NCBI RefSeq assembly: GCF_019931675.1
Contig: NZ_CP082922.1
Location: 2,185,001-2,249,000, forward strand
Length of the DNA stretch: 64,000 bases
From: Nocardioides rotundus
Lineage (GTDB): Bacteria; Actinomycetota; Actinomycetes; Propionibacteriales; Nocardioidaceae
Reading direction: 5' to 3'
Part shown: positions 16,634 through 28,032 of the stretch, piece after piece
How the letters are laid out: every line of letters begins with the position of its first letter
Position numbering within the stretch: the first letter of the stretch is position 1
Notes under the pieces: generated by a model
What the model saw: only the letters and a program-made list of their open reading frames with translations
The model's database searches: none
Told to the model about the DNA's origin: nothing
Made by a program: the position numbers and the translations under genes

Positions 16634-17026
16634 TCAGCCGCGGACGAGCCGGGAGGCCACGCGGCCGATGATCAGCCACACGACCCCGCCGAGGCCCCAG
16701 TTGACCAGGGCGTTCTTCACCACGCGCGAGCGCGGCGAGCCCTCGTCGAACTTCAAGATGCCGTTCTGCCGGTCGAAGAAGCCCAGGTCGACGTTGTCCG
16801 CGGCGCCCTTGACGAAGCGCACCAGCTCGTTCTTGCCGTTCGCGTCCAACGCGATGAGGAGCGCACCGACGATGAGCAGCAGCGCGCAGGCCAGGCAGAT
16901 CAGCCAGACGACCTGCGCGGCCTTCGCCCTGATCGCGGCCACGTCCATGCTGCGGTTCCTCCCGCTCTTGGCGCTCTCGTCCTTGCCGGTCTTCTCGGTC
17001 TTCTCGTGCTCGTCGGCCTTGGCCAT
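16634..17026 (-). CDS. Two-helix membrane protein of unknown function
   Basis: This 130-residue protein has a charged Lys/Glu-rich N-terminus (MAKADEHEKTEKTGKDESAKSGRNRSM), one strong membrane segment (QVVWLICLACALLLIVGALLIAL), an extracytoplasmic stretch with NGILKFDEGSPRSRVVKNALVNW and a second hydrophobic segment (GLGGVVWLIIGRVASRLV). The start ATG 17026 has GGGAGGGAACC upstream. The family is not recognised, but such proteins are conserved beside etf genes in related genomes as far as I can tell. Its function is unknown. Confidence 0.65.
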   Translation of the reverse strand: MAKADEHEKTEKTGKDESAKSGRNRSMDVAAIRAKAAQVVWLICLACALLLIVGALLIALDANGKNELVRFVKGAADNVDLGFFDRQNGILKFDEGSPRSRVVKNALVNWGLGGVVWLIIGRVASRLVRG

Positions 17027-17121
17027 GGCGGGTTCCCTCCCTGGTCGGTGCACCGGAGCGTGGGGTCCCCGGTCAGGGGGACCAACGAGCCCGGGAGCCC
17101 GAGGTTACCGGCCAGTCAGGT

Positions 17122-17901
17122 TCAGGCGCCCTTGAACTCGGCCTTGCCCGGCCCGTTCTCCACGAACGAGCGCATGCCGATCTTCTGGTCCTCGGTCGCG
17201 AACAGTGCGGCGAACTGCTGGCGCTCGATCTCCAGCCCGGTGGCCAGGTCGACCTCGAGGCCGCTGTCGATGGCCTCCTTGGCGGCCCGCAGGGCGAAGC
17301 TCGCGCCCCCGGCGAACTGGCGCGCCCAGGCCAGCGCCTCGTCGTACACCTGCTCGGCGGGCACGACCCGGTCCACCAGCCCGATGCGCAGCGCCTCGTC
17401 GGCCTTGACGAACCGGCCCGTGAAGATGAGGTCCTTGGCCCGGCTCGGCCCGACCAGGCGGGTGAGCCGCTGGGTGCCGCCCGCGCCGGGGATGATCCCG
17501 AGGAGGATCTCGGGCTGGCCGAGCACGGCGTCCTCGGCGGCGAAGCGCACGTCGGCGCACAGGGCCAGCTCGCAGCCTCCGCCGAGGGCGTAGCCGGTCA
17601 CCGCCGCGACCACCGGCTTCGGGATCCTCGCGACGGTGGCGAAGGCCGTCTGCAGCGCGGCCGAGCGGGAGACCATGTCGGTGTAGGACTGCTCGGCCAT
17701 CTCCTTGATGTCCGCGCCGGCGGCGAAGACCTTCTCGCCGCCGTAGATCACCACGGCCTTCACATCGTCCCGCTCGGTCGCCTCCTGCGCGGCGAGCCGG
17801 ATCTCCTCCTGCACCTGGGCGTTGAGGGCGTTCATCTTCGGGCGGTCCAGCCGGAGGGTGGCAACACCGTCGGCGACCTCGAGGCGTACGAACTCGGTCA
17901 T
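17122..17901 (-). CDS. Enoyl-CoA hydratase/isomerase family protein
   Basis: The 259-residue crotonase-fold protein probably hydrates trans-2-enoyl-CoA in beta-oxidation. Visible motifs are the oxyanion-hole segment FAAGADIKEM (about 62-71) and ALGGGCELALCADVRFA, with the catalytic glutamates in the region GQPEILLGIIPGAGGTQRL (first Glu and GIIPGAGG). Both catalytic Glu positions seem present, which favours a hydratase over a non-catalytic paralogue. The start is ATG 17901; the longer frame upstream is not homologous. It sits next to but is not in an operon with etfBA. Confidence 0.92.
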   Translation of the reverse strand: MTEFVRLEVADGVATLRLDRPKMNALNAQVQEEIRLAAQEATERDDVKAVVIYGGEKVFAAGADIKEMAEQSYTDMVSRSAALQTAFATVARIPKPVVAAVTGYALGGGCELALCADVRFAAEDAVLGQPEILLGIIPGAGGTQRLTRLVGPSRAKDLIFTGRFVKADEALRIGLVDRVVPAEQVYDEALAWARQFAGGASFALRAAKEAIDSGLEVDLATGLEIERQQFAALFATEDQKIGMRSFVENGPGKAEFKGA

Positions 17902-17957
17902 GATGGGCACTCTAACCAGCCGTCGGGGGCCGGCGGGTGACACGGCATGATGGCCCG

Positions 17958-20099
17958 GTGAGCCTCCCCACCTGGCGCTGGCACAGCCGCGACGAGACCG
18001 CCCCCGTCTGGCCGGGCTTCCACCAGCAGCTCGGCGCGACCTGGAGCGAGGACGCGACCAACTTCGCGGTGCGCGCACCGGAGGCGACCGCGCTGTGGGT
18101 CTGCCTCTTCGACGAGGAGGGCAACGAGACCCGGCACCAGCTCACCGAGCACACGCTCGGCGTGTGGCACGGCGCCATCCCCGGGGTCTCCCCCGGCCAG
18201 CTCTACGGCCTGCGCGCGGACGGGCCGTGGGCTCCGGAGCGCGGCCACCGGTTCAACCCGGCCAAGCTGCTGCTGGATCCCTACGCCAAGGCGGTCACCG
18301 GCGAGGTGCGTCCCGGCCCGGAGACGCTCCCGCACGATCCGGAGGACCCGGCCGTCCGCTCGGAGGTCGACTCCGCCGGCTCCATGCCGCGCTGCGTCGT
18401 CGTCGCCGAGGACGACTTCGACTGGGGCGAGGACCGGCGGCTGCGCACCCGTTGGCGGGACACCGTCATCTACGAGCTGCACGTGAAGGGTTTCACCGAG
18501 CTGCATGACCGGATCCCCGAGGAGCTGCGCGGCACCTACGCCGGGCTGGGCCACCCGGTGGTCACCGACTACCTCAGCGAGCTCGGGGTCTCCGCGGTCG
18601 AGCTGCTGCCGGTGCAGCAGTTCGCCACCGAGCCGGCCGTGGCCGAGCGCGGGCTGGTGAACTACTGGGGCTACAACACCATCGGCTTCCTCGCGCCGCA
18701 CGGCGCCTACTCCTCCGCCGGCGACCGCGGCGAGCAGATCGCGGAGTTCAAGGCGATGGTCAAGGCCTTCCACGACGCCGGGATCGAGGTCTTCCTCGAC
18801 GTGGTCTACAACCACACGGCCGAGGGGGGACCCGACGGGCCGGCGTACTCCTTCCGCGGGCTGGACGACCTCGGCTTCTACAAGCGGTCGGGCACCACCG
18901 GCGACGCCTACTGGGACGTCACCGGCTGCGGCAACACCGTGGACGCCACCAACGTCGGCGCGCTCCGCCTCATCCTGGACTCCCTGCGCTACTGGGTGAC
19001 CGAGTTCCACGTCGACGGGTTCCGCTTCGACCTCGCCTCGGCGCTGGCGCGCACCGGCCACGACATCGACATGGCCGGCGCCTTCCTCACCACGATCGGG
19101 CAGGACCCGGTGCTGCGCTATGTGAAGCTGATCGCCGAGCCGTGGGACGCCTCGATGGACGGCTACCTCGTCGGCTCGTTCCCCCCGCCGTGGGTGGAGT
19201 GGAACGACACCTACCGCGACGCGGTCCGCGACTTCTGGCGCGGTCGCACCTCCCCGCGGGAGATGGCCTCGCGCCTGGCGGGCTCCTCGGACCTCTACGC
19301 CGACGACGGCCGCTCGCCGTACGCCTCGGTCAACTTCGTCACCGCGCACGACGGCTTCACGCTGCGCGACCTGGTCTCCTACGAACGCAAGCACAACGAG
19401 GCCAACAAGGAGAGCAACCGGGACGGGTCGAACGACAACCGGTCGGACAACTACGGCGTCGAGGGCCCGACCGACGACCCGCAGATCGACGCGCTGCGCC
19501 GGCGCCAGGCCAAGAACATGCTGGTCACCCTCGCGCTGTCGTCGGGCTCGCCGATGATCACCGCCGGCGACGAGCGCGGCCGCACCCAGGACGGGAACAA
19601 CAACGCCTACTGCCAGGACAACCAGATCTCCTGGGTCGACTGGAGTCCCGACGACGCCTGGCTGGACGTCTACGAGACCGCGCGGGCCGCGCTGCGGCTG
19701 CGGCGCTCGCACGAGACCCTGCGGCAGCGGCACCACTTCGCCGGCGAGCCCGTCGTGCCCGGCGGCCCGAAGGATCTGGCCTGGCTGCACCCGTCGGGCC
19801 GGGAGATGACCGAGGCGGACTGGTACGACGAGGGGTTGCGCACGCTGTCGATGTTCCTGTCCGGCGACCCGCTCCGCTCCCCCGGACGGCACGGCGAGCA
19901 GCAGCACGACGCGTCGTTCCTGGTGTGGCTGCACGCGGGCACCGATCCGGTCGAGGTCACGCTGCCGGAGAACCAGTGGGTGCAGCGCGGCGAGGTGGTG
20001 CTCTCCACCGACGAGGGCCACCCCGAGGGCGAGCTCCTCGAGGCGGGGAGCACGATCACGCTCGCCGGGCGCTCGGTGCTGGTCCTCCGCGAGGCCTGA
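17958..20099 (+). CDS. glgX: Glycogen debranching enzyme GlgX
   Basis: This GH13 enzyme of about 713 residues hydrolyses alpha-1,6 branches left by phosphorylase. An N-terminal CBM48 domain (ATWSEDATNFAVRAPEATALWVCLF) precedes the catalytic barrel: YELHVKGFTELH, NYWGYNTIGFLAPHGAY, nucleophile Asp in DGFRFDLASALAR (about 355), acid Glu in LIAEPWDAS (about 393) and FVTAHDGFTLRD (about 464). The insert YERKHNEANKESNRDGSNDNRSDNYGVEGPT is typical of GlgX/isoamylase. Two in-frame GTG starts (17937 and 17958) are possible; neither has a clear ribosome site. It converges with glgP. Confidence 0.93.
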   Translation: MSLPTWRWHSRDETAPVWPGFHQQLGATWSEDATNFAVRAPEATALWVCLFDEEGNETRHQLTEHTLGVWHGAIPGVSPGQLYGLRADGPWAPERGHRFNPAKLLLDPYAKAVTGEVRPGPETLPHDPEDPAVRSEVDSAGSMPRCVVVAEDDFDWGEDRRLRTRWRDTVIYELHVKGFTELHDRIPEELRGTYAGLGHPVVTDYLSELGVSAVELLPVQQFATEPAVAERGLVNYWGYNTIGFLAPHGAYSSAGDRGEQIAEFKAMVKAFHDAGIEVFLDVVYNHTAEGGPDGPAYSFRGLDDLGFYKRSGTTGDAYWDVTGCGNTVDATNVGALRLILDSLRYWVTEFHVDGFRFDLASALARTGHDIDMAGAFLTTIGQDPVLRYVKLIAEPWDASMDGYLVGSFPPPWVEWNDTYRDAVRDFWRGRTSPREMASRLAGSSDLYADDGRSPYASVNFVTAHDGFTLRDLVSYERKHNEANKESNRDGSNDNRSDNYGVEGPTDDPQIDALRRRQAKNMLVTLALSSGSPMITAGDERGRTQDGNNNAYCQDNQISWVDWSPDDAWLDVYETARAALRLRRSHETLRQRHHFAGEPVVPGGPKDLAWLHPSGREMTEADWYDEGLRTLSMFLSGDPLRSPGRHGEQQHDASFLVWLHAGTDPVEVTLPENQWVQRGEVVLSTDEGHPEGELLEAGSTITLAGRSVLVLREA

Positions 20100-20137
20100 C
20101 GCCACCCCACCCGTCCGCCGAGTCGGCTTGGACAGGG

Positions 20138-22726
20138 TCAGCCGGCGGGGAGCGCGGCGAGCCCCATCTCGGCGACCGAGGCGATGCCGCGGTGCCGCGG
20201 TACGACGCGCACGGTGTAGCCGAACGCGCCCGCGCGGTCCAGGGTCACCTCGGCGTCGTAGCGGTACCGGCCGCCCTCGTAGGACTCCACCGGCTGCATC
20301 GAGGCCACGGCGGGGTCGCTCAGGGCGTCCTCGCTGCTCGGGGAGCCCGCGACCACCTGGACGTCGACGTCGTCGGGAGCGAGGTCGCCGAGCGCGACGA
20401 AGGCCCGCACCGACAGGGTCTGCCCGACCTCGGGCGCGTCCCCCACGTCGCCGGACTCCACATGCTCCACGCGGACCTGCGACCAGCCGGCCTTGGTGCG
20501 CTGCTTCCACGACGCGAGCGCACGGGCGCCCTCGTAGTCGTCGTTGAGGGCGCGCGAGCTCCGCGCCGCCGGGGCGTAGAGCTGCTCGACGTAGTCGCGC
20601 ACCTGCCGGGTCGCGAGCACCTTGGGGCCCAGCGACTTCAGCGTGTGCCGGACCATGTCCAGCCAGCCCTGCGGGATCCCGGCGTCGTCCCGGTCGTAGA
20701 ACCGGGGGGCGACCTCGTTCTCCAGCAGGTCGTAGAGCGCGGCGGCCTCCAGGTCGTCGCGCCGGTCCGGGTCGTCGACGCCGTCGGCCGACGGGATCGC
20801 CCAGCCGTTGCGGCCGTCGTACCACTCATCCCACCAGCCGTCGAGGATGGAGAGGTTCAGCCCGCCGCTGAGGGCCGCCTTCATCCCCGAGGTGCCGCAC
20901 GCCTCGTAGGGCCGCAGCGGGTTGTTGAGCCACACGTCGCAGCCGGGGTAGAGCGGCTGCGCCATCGCGATGTCGTAGTTCGGCAGGAACGCGATCCGGT
21001 GCCGGACCTCCGGATCGTCGGCGAACCGCACCATCTCCTGGATCAGCCGCTTGCCGGTCTCGTCCGCCGGGTGCGACTTGCCGGCGATCACCAGCTGGAT
21101 CGGCCGCTCCGGGTCGAGCAGCAGCCGCTTGAGCCGCTCGGGGTCGCGCAGCATCAGGGTGAGGCGCTTGTACGTCGGCACTCGCCGTGCGAAGCCGATG
21201 GTCAGCACGTCGGGGTCCAGCGCCGTGTCGATCCAGCCGAGCTCGGCGGACGCGGCGCCCCGCTTGCGCCAGGACTTGGCGATCCGCTCGCGCGCGTCCT
21301 GCACCAGGTTCTGCCGCAGGGAGCGCTTGAGGGTCCAGATCCGGTCGGCGGGGATCCGGTCGACCAGGTCCCAGAAGGCGTCCAGGTCGGCGCTGTCGCG
21401 CGGGACGCCGTCGGCCTCGGCCAGCTCGAAGACCTCGTCGGCGACCCAGGTGGGCGCGTGCACGCCGTTGGTGATCGAGGTGATCGGCACCTCGGCCTCG
21501 TCGAAGGCGGGCCACAGGCCGTTGAACATGTGCCGCGAGACGTGGCCGTGCAGCTGGGAGACGCCGTTGGCCCGCTGGGCGAGGCGGAAGCCCATCACCG
21601 CCATGTTGAACACGCCGGCGTCGCCGCCCTCGTAGTCCTCCGACCCCAGGGCGAGCACCCGCTCGACGGGGACGCCCGGGACCGGCGAGGAGCCGCCGCC
21701 GAAGTACTGCTCGACCAGCTCCCGCGGGAAGCGGTCGATGCCGGCCGGGACCGGCGTGTGGGTGGTGAAGACGGTGCCGGCGCGGGTCACCTCGAGCGCG
21801 GTGTCGAAGTCCAGGGCCGGACCGCCGTCGGCGACGGTCAGCTCGCGGATCCGCTCCAGCCCGAGGAAGCCCGCGTGCCCCTCGTTGGTGTGGAAGACCT
21901 CCGGTGCCGGCGCGCCGGCGATCCGGGACCACGCCCGCAGGGCGCGGACGCCGCCGACGCCCAGCAGCAGCTCCTGGCGGAGGCGGTGCTCGGTGGTGCC
22001 GCCGTACAGCCGGTCGGTCACCTCGCGGTAGTGCTGCGGGTTCTCCTCCACGTCGGAGTCGAGCAGGAGCAGCGGCACCCGGCCCACCTGTGCGACCCAG
22101 ATGCGGGCGACCAGGTCGGGGCCGTCGGGCAGCGGGATGGTCACCGTGGCGCGCGACCCGTCGGACTCGCGCAGCACGCTGAGCGGCAGCTCGTCGGGGT
22201 CGAGGACGGGGTAGGTCTCCTGCTGCCAGCCGTCGCGGTTCAGCGACTGCTTGAAGTAGCCGTACTTGTAGAGCAGCCCGACGCCGGTCAGCGGGATGCC
22301 CAGGTCGCTGGCGGCCTTGAGGTGGTCGCCGGCCAGGATGCCCAGGCCACCGGAGTACTGCGGGAGCACCGCGGTAATGCCGTACTCCGGGGAGAAGTAG
22401 GCGATCTGCCGGGGCGCGTCCTCCCCCGCGCGCTGGGCGTACCACCGGTCGTCGGAGAGGTACGTCGCCAGGTCGGCGCGCACCGCGGCGAGCCGCTCGA
22501 GGAAGCCGGCGTGCGCCGCCAGCCCCGCCCACCGCTCCCGGCTCACCGCGCCGAGCAGGCGCACCGGGTCGTGGCCGACCGCCTTCCAGGCGGCCGGGTC
22601 GACGTCGCGGAAGACCGCCTGCGTCGGGGGGTGCCAGGACCACCGCAGGTTCGCGGCCAGCTCGCTGAGCGCGGCCAGCTGCGGCGGCAGGACGGGGCGG
22701 ACGGTGAAGCGACGGATGGCACGCAC
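20138..22726 (-). CDS. glgP: Alpha-glucan (glycogen) phosphorylase, DUF3417-containing type
   Basis: The 862-residue enzyme releases glucose-1-phosphate from glycogen and uses pyridoxal phosphate. The N-terminal DUF3417 (RFTVRPVLPPQLAALSELAANLRWSWHP) marks the actinobacterial/archaeal short phosphorylase type. Core motifs are IAYFSPEYGI, PQYSGGLGILAGDHLKAASDLG, ITNGVHAPTW, FARRVPTYKR and the phosphorylase PLP-lysine region EACGTSGMKAALSGGLNLSILDGWWDE (near 610). The C-terminal DUF1926-like part ends EMGLAALPAG. The start is GTG 22726 (VRAIRRFTVRP). It is divergent from glgE and convergent with glgX, so degradation genes flank the synthesis operon. Confidence 0.94.
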   Translation of the reverse strand: MRAIRRFTVRPVLPPQLAALSELAANLRWSWHPPTQAVFRDVDPAAWKAVGHDPVRLLGAVSRERWAGLAAHAGFLERLAAVRADLATYLSDDRWYAQRAGEDAPRQIAYFSPEYGITAVLPQYSGGLGILAGDHLKAASDLGIPLTGVGLLYKYGYFKQSLNRDGWQQETYPVLDPDELPLSVLRESDGSRATVTIPLPDGPDLVARIWVAQVGRVPLLLLDSDVEENPQHYREVTDRLYGGTTEHRLRQELLLGVGGVRALRAWSRIAGAPAPEVFHTNEGHAGFLGLERIRELTVADGGPALDFDTALEVTRAGTVFTTHTPVPAGIDRFPRELVEQYFGGGSSPVPGVPVERVLALGSEDYEGGDAGVFNMAVMGFRLAQRANGVSQLHGHVSRHMFNGLWPAFDEAEVPITSITNGVHAPTWVADEVFELAEADGVPRDSADLDAFWDLVDRIPADRIWTLKRSLRQNLVQDARERIAKSWRKRGAASAELGWIDTALDPDVLTIGFARRVPTYKRLTLMLRDPERLKRLLLDPERPIQLVIAGKSHPADETGKRLIQEMVRFADDPEVRHRIAFLPNYDIAMAQPLYPGCDVWLNNPLRPYEACGTSGMKAALSGGLNLSILDGWWDEWYDGRNGWAIPSADGVDDPDRRDDLEAAALYDLLENEVAPRFYDRDDAGIPQGWLDMVRHTLKSLGPKVLATRQVRDYVEQLYAPAARSSRALNDDYEGARALASWKQRTKAGWSQVRVEHVESGDVGDAPEVGQTLSVRAFVALGDLAPDDVDVQVVAGSPSSEDALSDPAVASMQPVESYEGGRYRYDAEVTLDRAGAFGYTVRVVPRHRGIASVAEMGLAALPAG

Positions 22727-22746
22727 GGGAGGACGGTACAGCCAAG

Positions 22747-22762
22747 GTTGGATCGATCCAAC
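22747..22762. promoter_or_regulatory. 16-bp perfect palindrome between glgP and glgE
   Basis: GTTGGATCGATCCAAC is a perfect palindrome 20 bp upstream of the glgP start and 63 bp upstream of glgE. Its place between two divergent glycogen genes and its LacI/TetR-like symmetry suggest an operator serving both. The cognate regulator is not in the window. Confidence 0.55.
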
Positions 22763-22825
22763 AATCCTCGCCCGTGCGGGTGAGCGGCTTGCACGGGACC
22801 CGGTCGAGCGGGAAGTCTGACGCCC

Positions 22826-24811
22826 ATGCCTCGCACCAGTGTCGGACGCATCCCGATCATGGACGTCACCCCGCTCGTCGACCGGGGCCGGCTGCCCGCC
22901 AAGGCCACCGTCGGCGAGCCCTTCCCCGTCACGGCGCGCGTCTTCCGCGAGGGACACGACCGGCTCTCGGCCGAGGTCGTCCTCACCGATCCCTCCGGCA
23001 CCCGGCGCGACCCCGTGCGGATGGAGAAGCACCCCACGGTCCCCGACCTGCACACCGCCTGGGTGACCCCGGACGCCGAGGGTGCGTGGACCTTCGAGAT
23101 CCGGGCCTGGTCGGACCCGATCGCCACGTGGGAGCACCACGCTGACGTGAAGATCCGCGCCGGCGTCGACGTGGACCTGATGTTCACCGAGGCCCGGCTG
23201 CTCCTCGAGCGGGTGCTGCGGGAGCCGGGGCTCGACGCCCGCGACACCGAGGTGCTGCAGGCCGGCCTGGCGGCCGCCACCGACACAATCCGCCCGGTCG
23301 AGGCACGGCTCGCGGCGCTGCAGGACCCCGAGCTGGAGCAGGTGCTGCACGACCACCCGCTGCGCGAGCTGGTGAGCGTCGACGGCCCCTTCCCGGCGTA
23401 CGCCGACCGCAACCGCGCGCTCGTCGGCTCGTGGTACGAGTTCTTCCCCCGCTCCGAGGGCGCCACCGAGGACCCCGCGACGGGCAGGGTCACCAGCGGC
23501 ACCTTCCGCACCGCCGTCTCCGGCCTGGAGCGGGCGGCCGCCATGGGCTTCGACGTCGTCTACCTCCCGCCGATCCACCCGATCGGCGAGGTCAACCGCA
23601 AGGGGCCGAACAACACCCTCACGCCCGGCCCGGAGGACACCGGATCCCCGTGGGCGATCGGCTCCAAGGACGGCGGCCACGACGCGATCCACCCCGACCT
23701 CGGCACCTTCGAGGACTTCGACGCGTTCGTCGCCCGGGCCCGCGAGCTGGACCTGGAGATCGCCCTGGACCTGGCGCTGCAGGCCGCACCCGATCACCCC
23801 TGGGTGAGCGAGCACCCGGAGTTCTTCACCACCCGCGCGGACGGCACGATCGCCTACGCGGAGAACCCGCCGAAGAAGTACCAGGACATCTACCCGATCA
23901 ACTTCGACAACGACCCCGAGGGGATCTACGCCGAGGTGCTGCGGGTGGTCCGGCTGTGGATGTCCCACGGGGTGCGGATCTTCCGCGTGGACAACCCGCA
24001 CACCAAGCCGCTGGAGTTCTGGGAGCGGCTGCTGGGCGAGATCCGCGAGACCGACCCGGACGTGATCTTCCTGTCCGAGGCGTTCACCCGACCGCCGATG
24101 ATGCACGGGCTCGGCGCGATCGGCTACCACCAGTCCTACACCTATTTCACCTGGCGCACCGAGAAGGGCGAGGTGGAGGACTACCTGCGCGAGGTGTCCG
24201 GCGAGTCCGACCACCTGATGCGGCCGAACTTCTTCGTCAACACGCCGGACATCCTGCACGAGTTCCTGCAGTACGGCGGCCCGCCGGCCTTCAAGATCCG
24301 CGCCGTCCTCGCCGCGATGGGCTCCCCGAGCTGGGGCGTCTACTCCGGCTACGAGCTCTTCGAGCACGTGGCCGTCCGGCCGGGCAGCGAGGAGTACCTG
24401 GACTCGGAGAAGTACCAGATCCGGGTCCGGGACTGGGCGACGGCGGAGGCGAGCGGCCAGACGCTGGCGCCGTACCTCACCCGGCTCAACGAGATCCGCC
24501 GCGCGCACCCCGCGCTCCAGCAGCTGCGCGACCTCACGGTGCACCACACCGACGACGACCACACGATCTGCTTCTCCAAGCACGACCGGATCACCGGCGA
24601 CACGGTGATCGTGGTGCTCAACCTGGACCCGCACAACACTCGGGAGACCACGGTGCACCTGAACATGCCGGCGCTCGGGCTGGACTGGGGCGACTCGTTC
24701 GTCGTGCACGACGAGCTGAGCGACCAGACCTGGACCTGGCACGCGCACGACTACGTGCGGCTCGACCCGCACCACGAGCCCGCGCACATCCTGGCCGTGA
24801 GGGAGGTCTGA
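22826..24811 (+). CDS. glgE: Alpha-1,4-glucan:maltose-1-phosphate maltosyltransferase GlgE
   Basis: The 661-residue GH13_3 enzyme extends alpha-glucan with maltose-1-phosphate. The order matches the known structure: N-terminal beta domain (PVTARVFREGHDRLSAEVVL), helical insertion, then a catalytic barrel with NPPKKYQDIYPINFDND, nucleophile Asp in GVRIFRVDNPHTKP (about 389) and acid Glu in FLSEAFTRPPMMHGLG (about 417). FFVNTPDILHEFLQYGGPPAFK is the donor-site region. The start is ATG 22826. It heads an operon with treS, mak and glgB; the TGA at 24809 is immediately followed by the treS GTG. The TreS-Mak-GlgE-GlgB set is the complete trehalose-to-glycogen route known from mycobacteria and Streptomyces. 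Confidence 0.95.
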   Translation: MPRTSVGRIPIMDVTPLVDRGRLPAKATVGEPFPVTARVFREGHDRLSAEVVLTDPSGTRRDPVRMEKHPTVPDLHTAWVTPDAEGAWTFEIRAWSDPIATWEHHADVKIRAGVDVDLMFTEARLLLERVLREPGLDARDTEVLQAGLAAATDTIRPVEARLAALQDPELEQVLHDHPLRELVSVDGPFPAYADRNRALVGSWYEFFPRSEGATEDPATGRVTSGTFRTAVSGLERAAAMGFDVVYLPPIHPIGEVNRKGPNNTLTPGPEDTGSPWAIGSKDGGHDAIHPDLGTFEDFDAFVARARELDLEIALDLALQAAPDHPWVSEHPEFFTTRADGTIAYAENPPKKYQDIYPINFDNDPEGIYAEVLRVVRLWMSHGVRIFRVDNPHTKPLEFWERLLGEIRETDPDVIFLSEAFTRPPMMHGLGAIGYHQSYTYFTWRTEKGEVEDYLREVSGESDHLMRPNFFVNTPDILHEFLQYGGPPAFKIRAVLAAMGSPSWGVYSGYELFEHVAVRPGSEEYLDSEKYQIRVRDWATAEASGQTLAPYLTRLNEIRRAHPALQQLRDLTVHHTDDDHTICFSKHDRITGDTVIVVLNLDPHNTRETTVHLNMPALGLDWGDSFVVHDELSDQTWTWHAHDYVRLDPHHEPAHILAVREV

Positions 24812-26634
<1,823 letters not shown>

Positions 26635-26638
<4 letters not shown>

Positions 26639-28032
26639 CCGCGCTCGCCGACTATGTGACGGCCGCGCGCTGGTTCGGCGGCAAGGGCCGCCCCGCGCGG
26701 GTCGCCGGCACGCGCCGGGTCGGACGGATCGGCCACGGCACCGACCCGGTCGTGGTCGTCGACCTGGTCGAGGTGGAGTACGACGACGGCGGGGAGCCGG
26801 AGCTCTACCAGCTCCCGCTCGCCCTCTACCCAGCACCGCAGGACCGGCTCGAGCACGCGCTGGTGGGCTCCTGGGAGGACCCCGAGCACGGGGCGGTGCA
26901 CGCCTACGACGCGATCCACGACCGGGACGCGATGGCGGCCTGGCTGGCCGAGCTGGACCGGACGCCCGAGGCGGACTCCGCGGAGTCGCTGCGGCCGGAG
27001 ACGCCGGGGCTGTCCTTCCACCGGCTGCCCGGCCACGACCTGGACGTCACCACGCACTCGACCCCGTTCTCCGGGGAGCAGTCGAACTCCTCGGTGATGT
27101 TCGGCGAGGACGCGCTGTTGAAGGTCTTCCGCAAGGTCACCCCCGGTCGCAACCCCGACATCGCGGTGCACGACGTGCTGACCCGTGCCGGGTCCGACCA
27201 CGTCGCCGCCCTCTACGGCTGGGTCTCCAGCGGGGACGTGGACCTGGCGATGCTGCAGGAGTTCCTGCGCACGGCGACCGACGGGTGGGATCTCGCCCTG
27301 GCCAGCGTGCGCAACCTGTTCGCCGAGGGCGACCTGCACGCCGACGAGGTCGGCGGCGACTTCGCCGGCGAGGCGGCTCGCCTGGGCACGGCGCTGGCCG
27401 AGGTGCACGCCACGCTGGCCGAGGAGTTCCCCACGCGGGAGCGGGGGCCCGAGCAGATGCGCGAGCTGGCCGAGGCGATGAACCGCCGGCTGGACGAGGC
27501 GCTGCCGGTGGCGCCGGCGCTCGCCGAGCACGAGGCGGCACTGCGGGCGGCCTACGACGACGTGGCCAACCACCCCGGGGACCGGGCCCAGCAGGTGCAC
27601 GGCGACCTGCACCTGGGGCAGACCCTGCGGACGGTGCACGGGTGGAAGATCGTGGACTTCGAGGGCGAGCCGGCCAAGCCGCTGGCCGAGCGGGTGCTGC
27701 CCGACTCCCCCTGGCGCGACGTCGCGGGGGTGCTGCGCTCCTTCGACTACGCCCCGCAGGTGGTGGCGATGGGCCTGGGCGACGGGCACGACGAGGCCGA
27801 GCGGCAGCGGCGCTTCCGGGCCGAGGAGTGGTCGACCCGCAACCGCGCCGCGTTCCTGGACGCCTACGCCGGCGGGCGACAGCTCACCGACGCCGAGCAG
27901 GCTCTGCTGACGGCGTACGTCGCGGACAAGGCCGTCTACGAGACCGTGTACGAGACGCGCAATCGACCCGCCTGGGTCGACGTACCCCTGGCGGCCATCG
28001 GCCGCGAGCTCAGCGCTGGAGGTGCTGCATGA
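26635..28032 (+). CDS. mak: Maltokinase Mak (Pep2)
   Basis: The 465-residue kinase phosphorylates maltose at C1 with ATP, making the GlgE donor. The N-terminal cap ([20 protein letters not shown]) is typical of Mak. The kinase lobe has [23 protein letters not shown] (ATP-binding lysine), catalytic Asp in [11 protein letters not shown] (about 323) and the DFG-like [14 protein letters not shown]. The C-terminus [24 protein letters not shown] matches. ATG 26635 overlaps the treS stop and its own stop overlaps glgB by 4 bp, so the three proteins are translationally coupled. Mak is separate from TreS here, not fused as in some genera. Confidence 0.94.

Noticed and set aside
19142..22783. A 1213-codon plus-strand open frame over glgX and glgP
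   Set aside because: It crosses from a shifted frame of glgX to antisense of glgP and has no recognisable domain.
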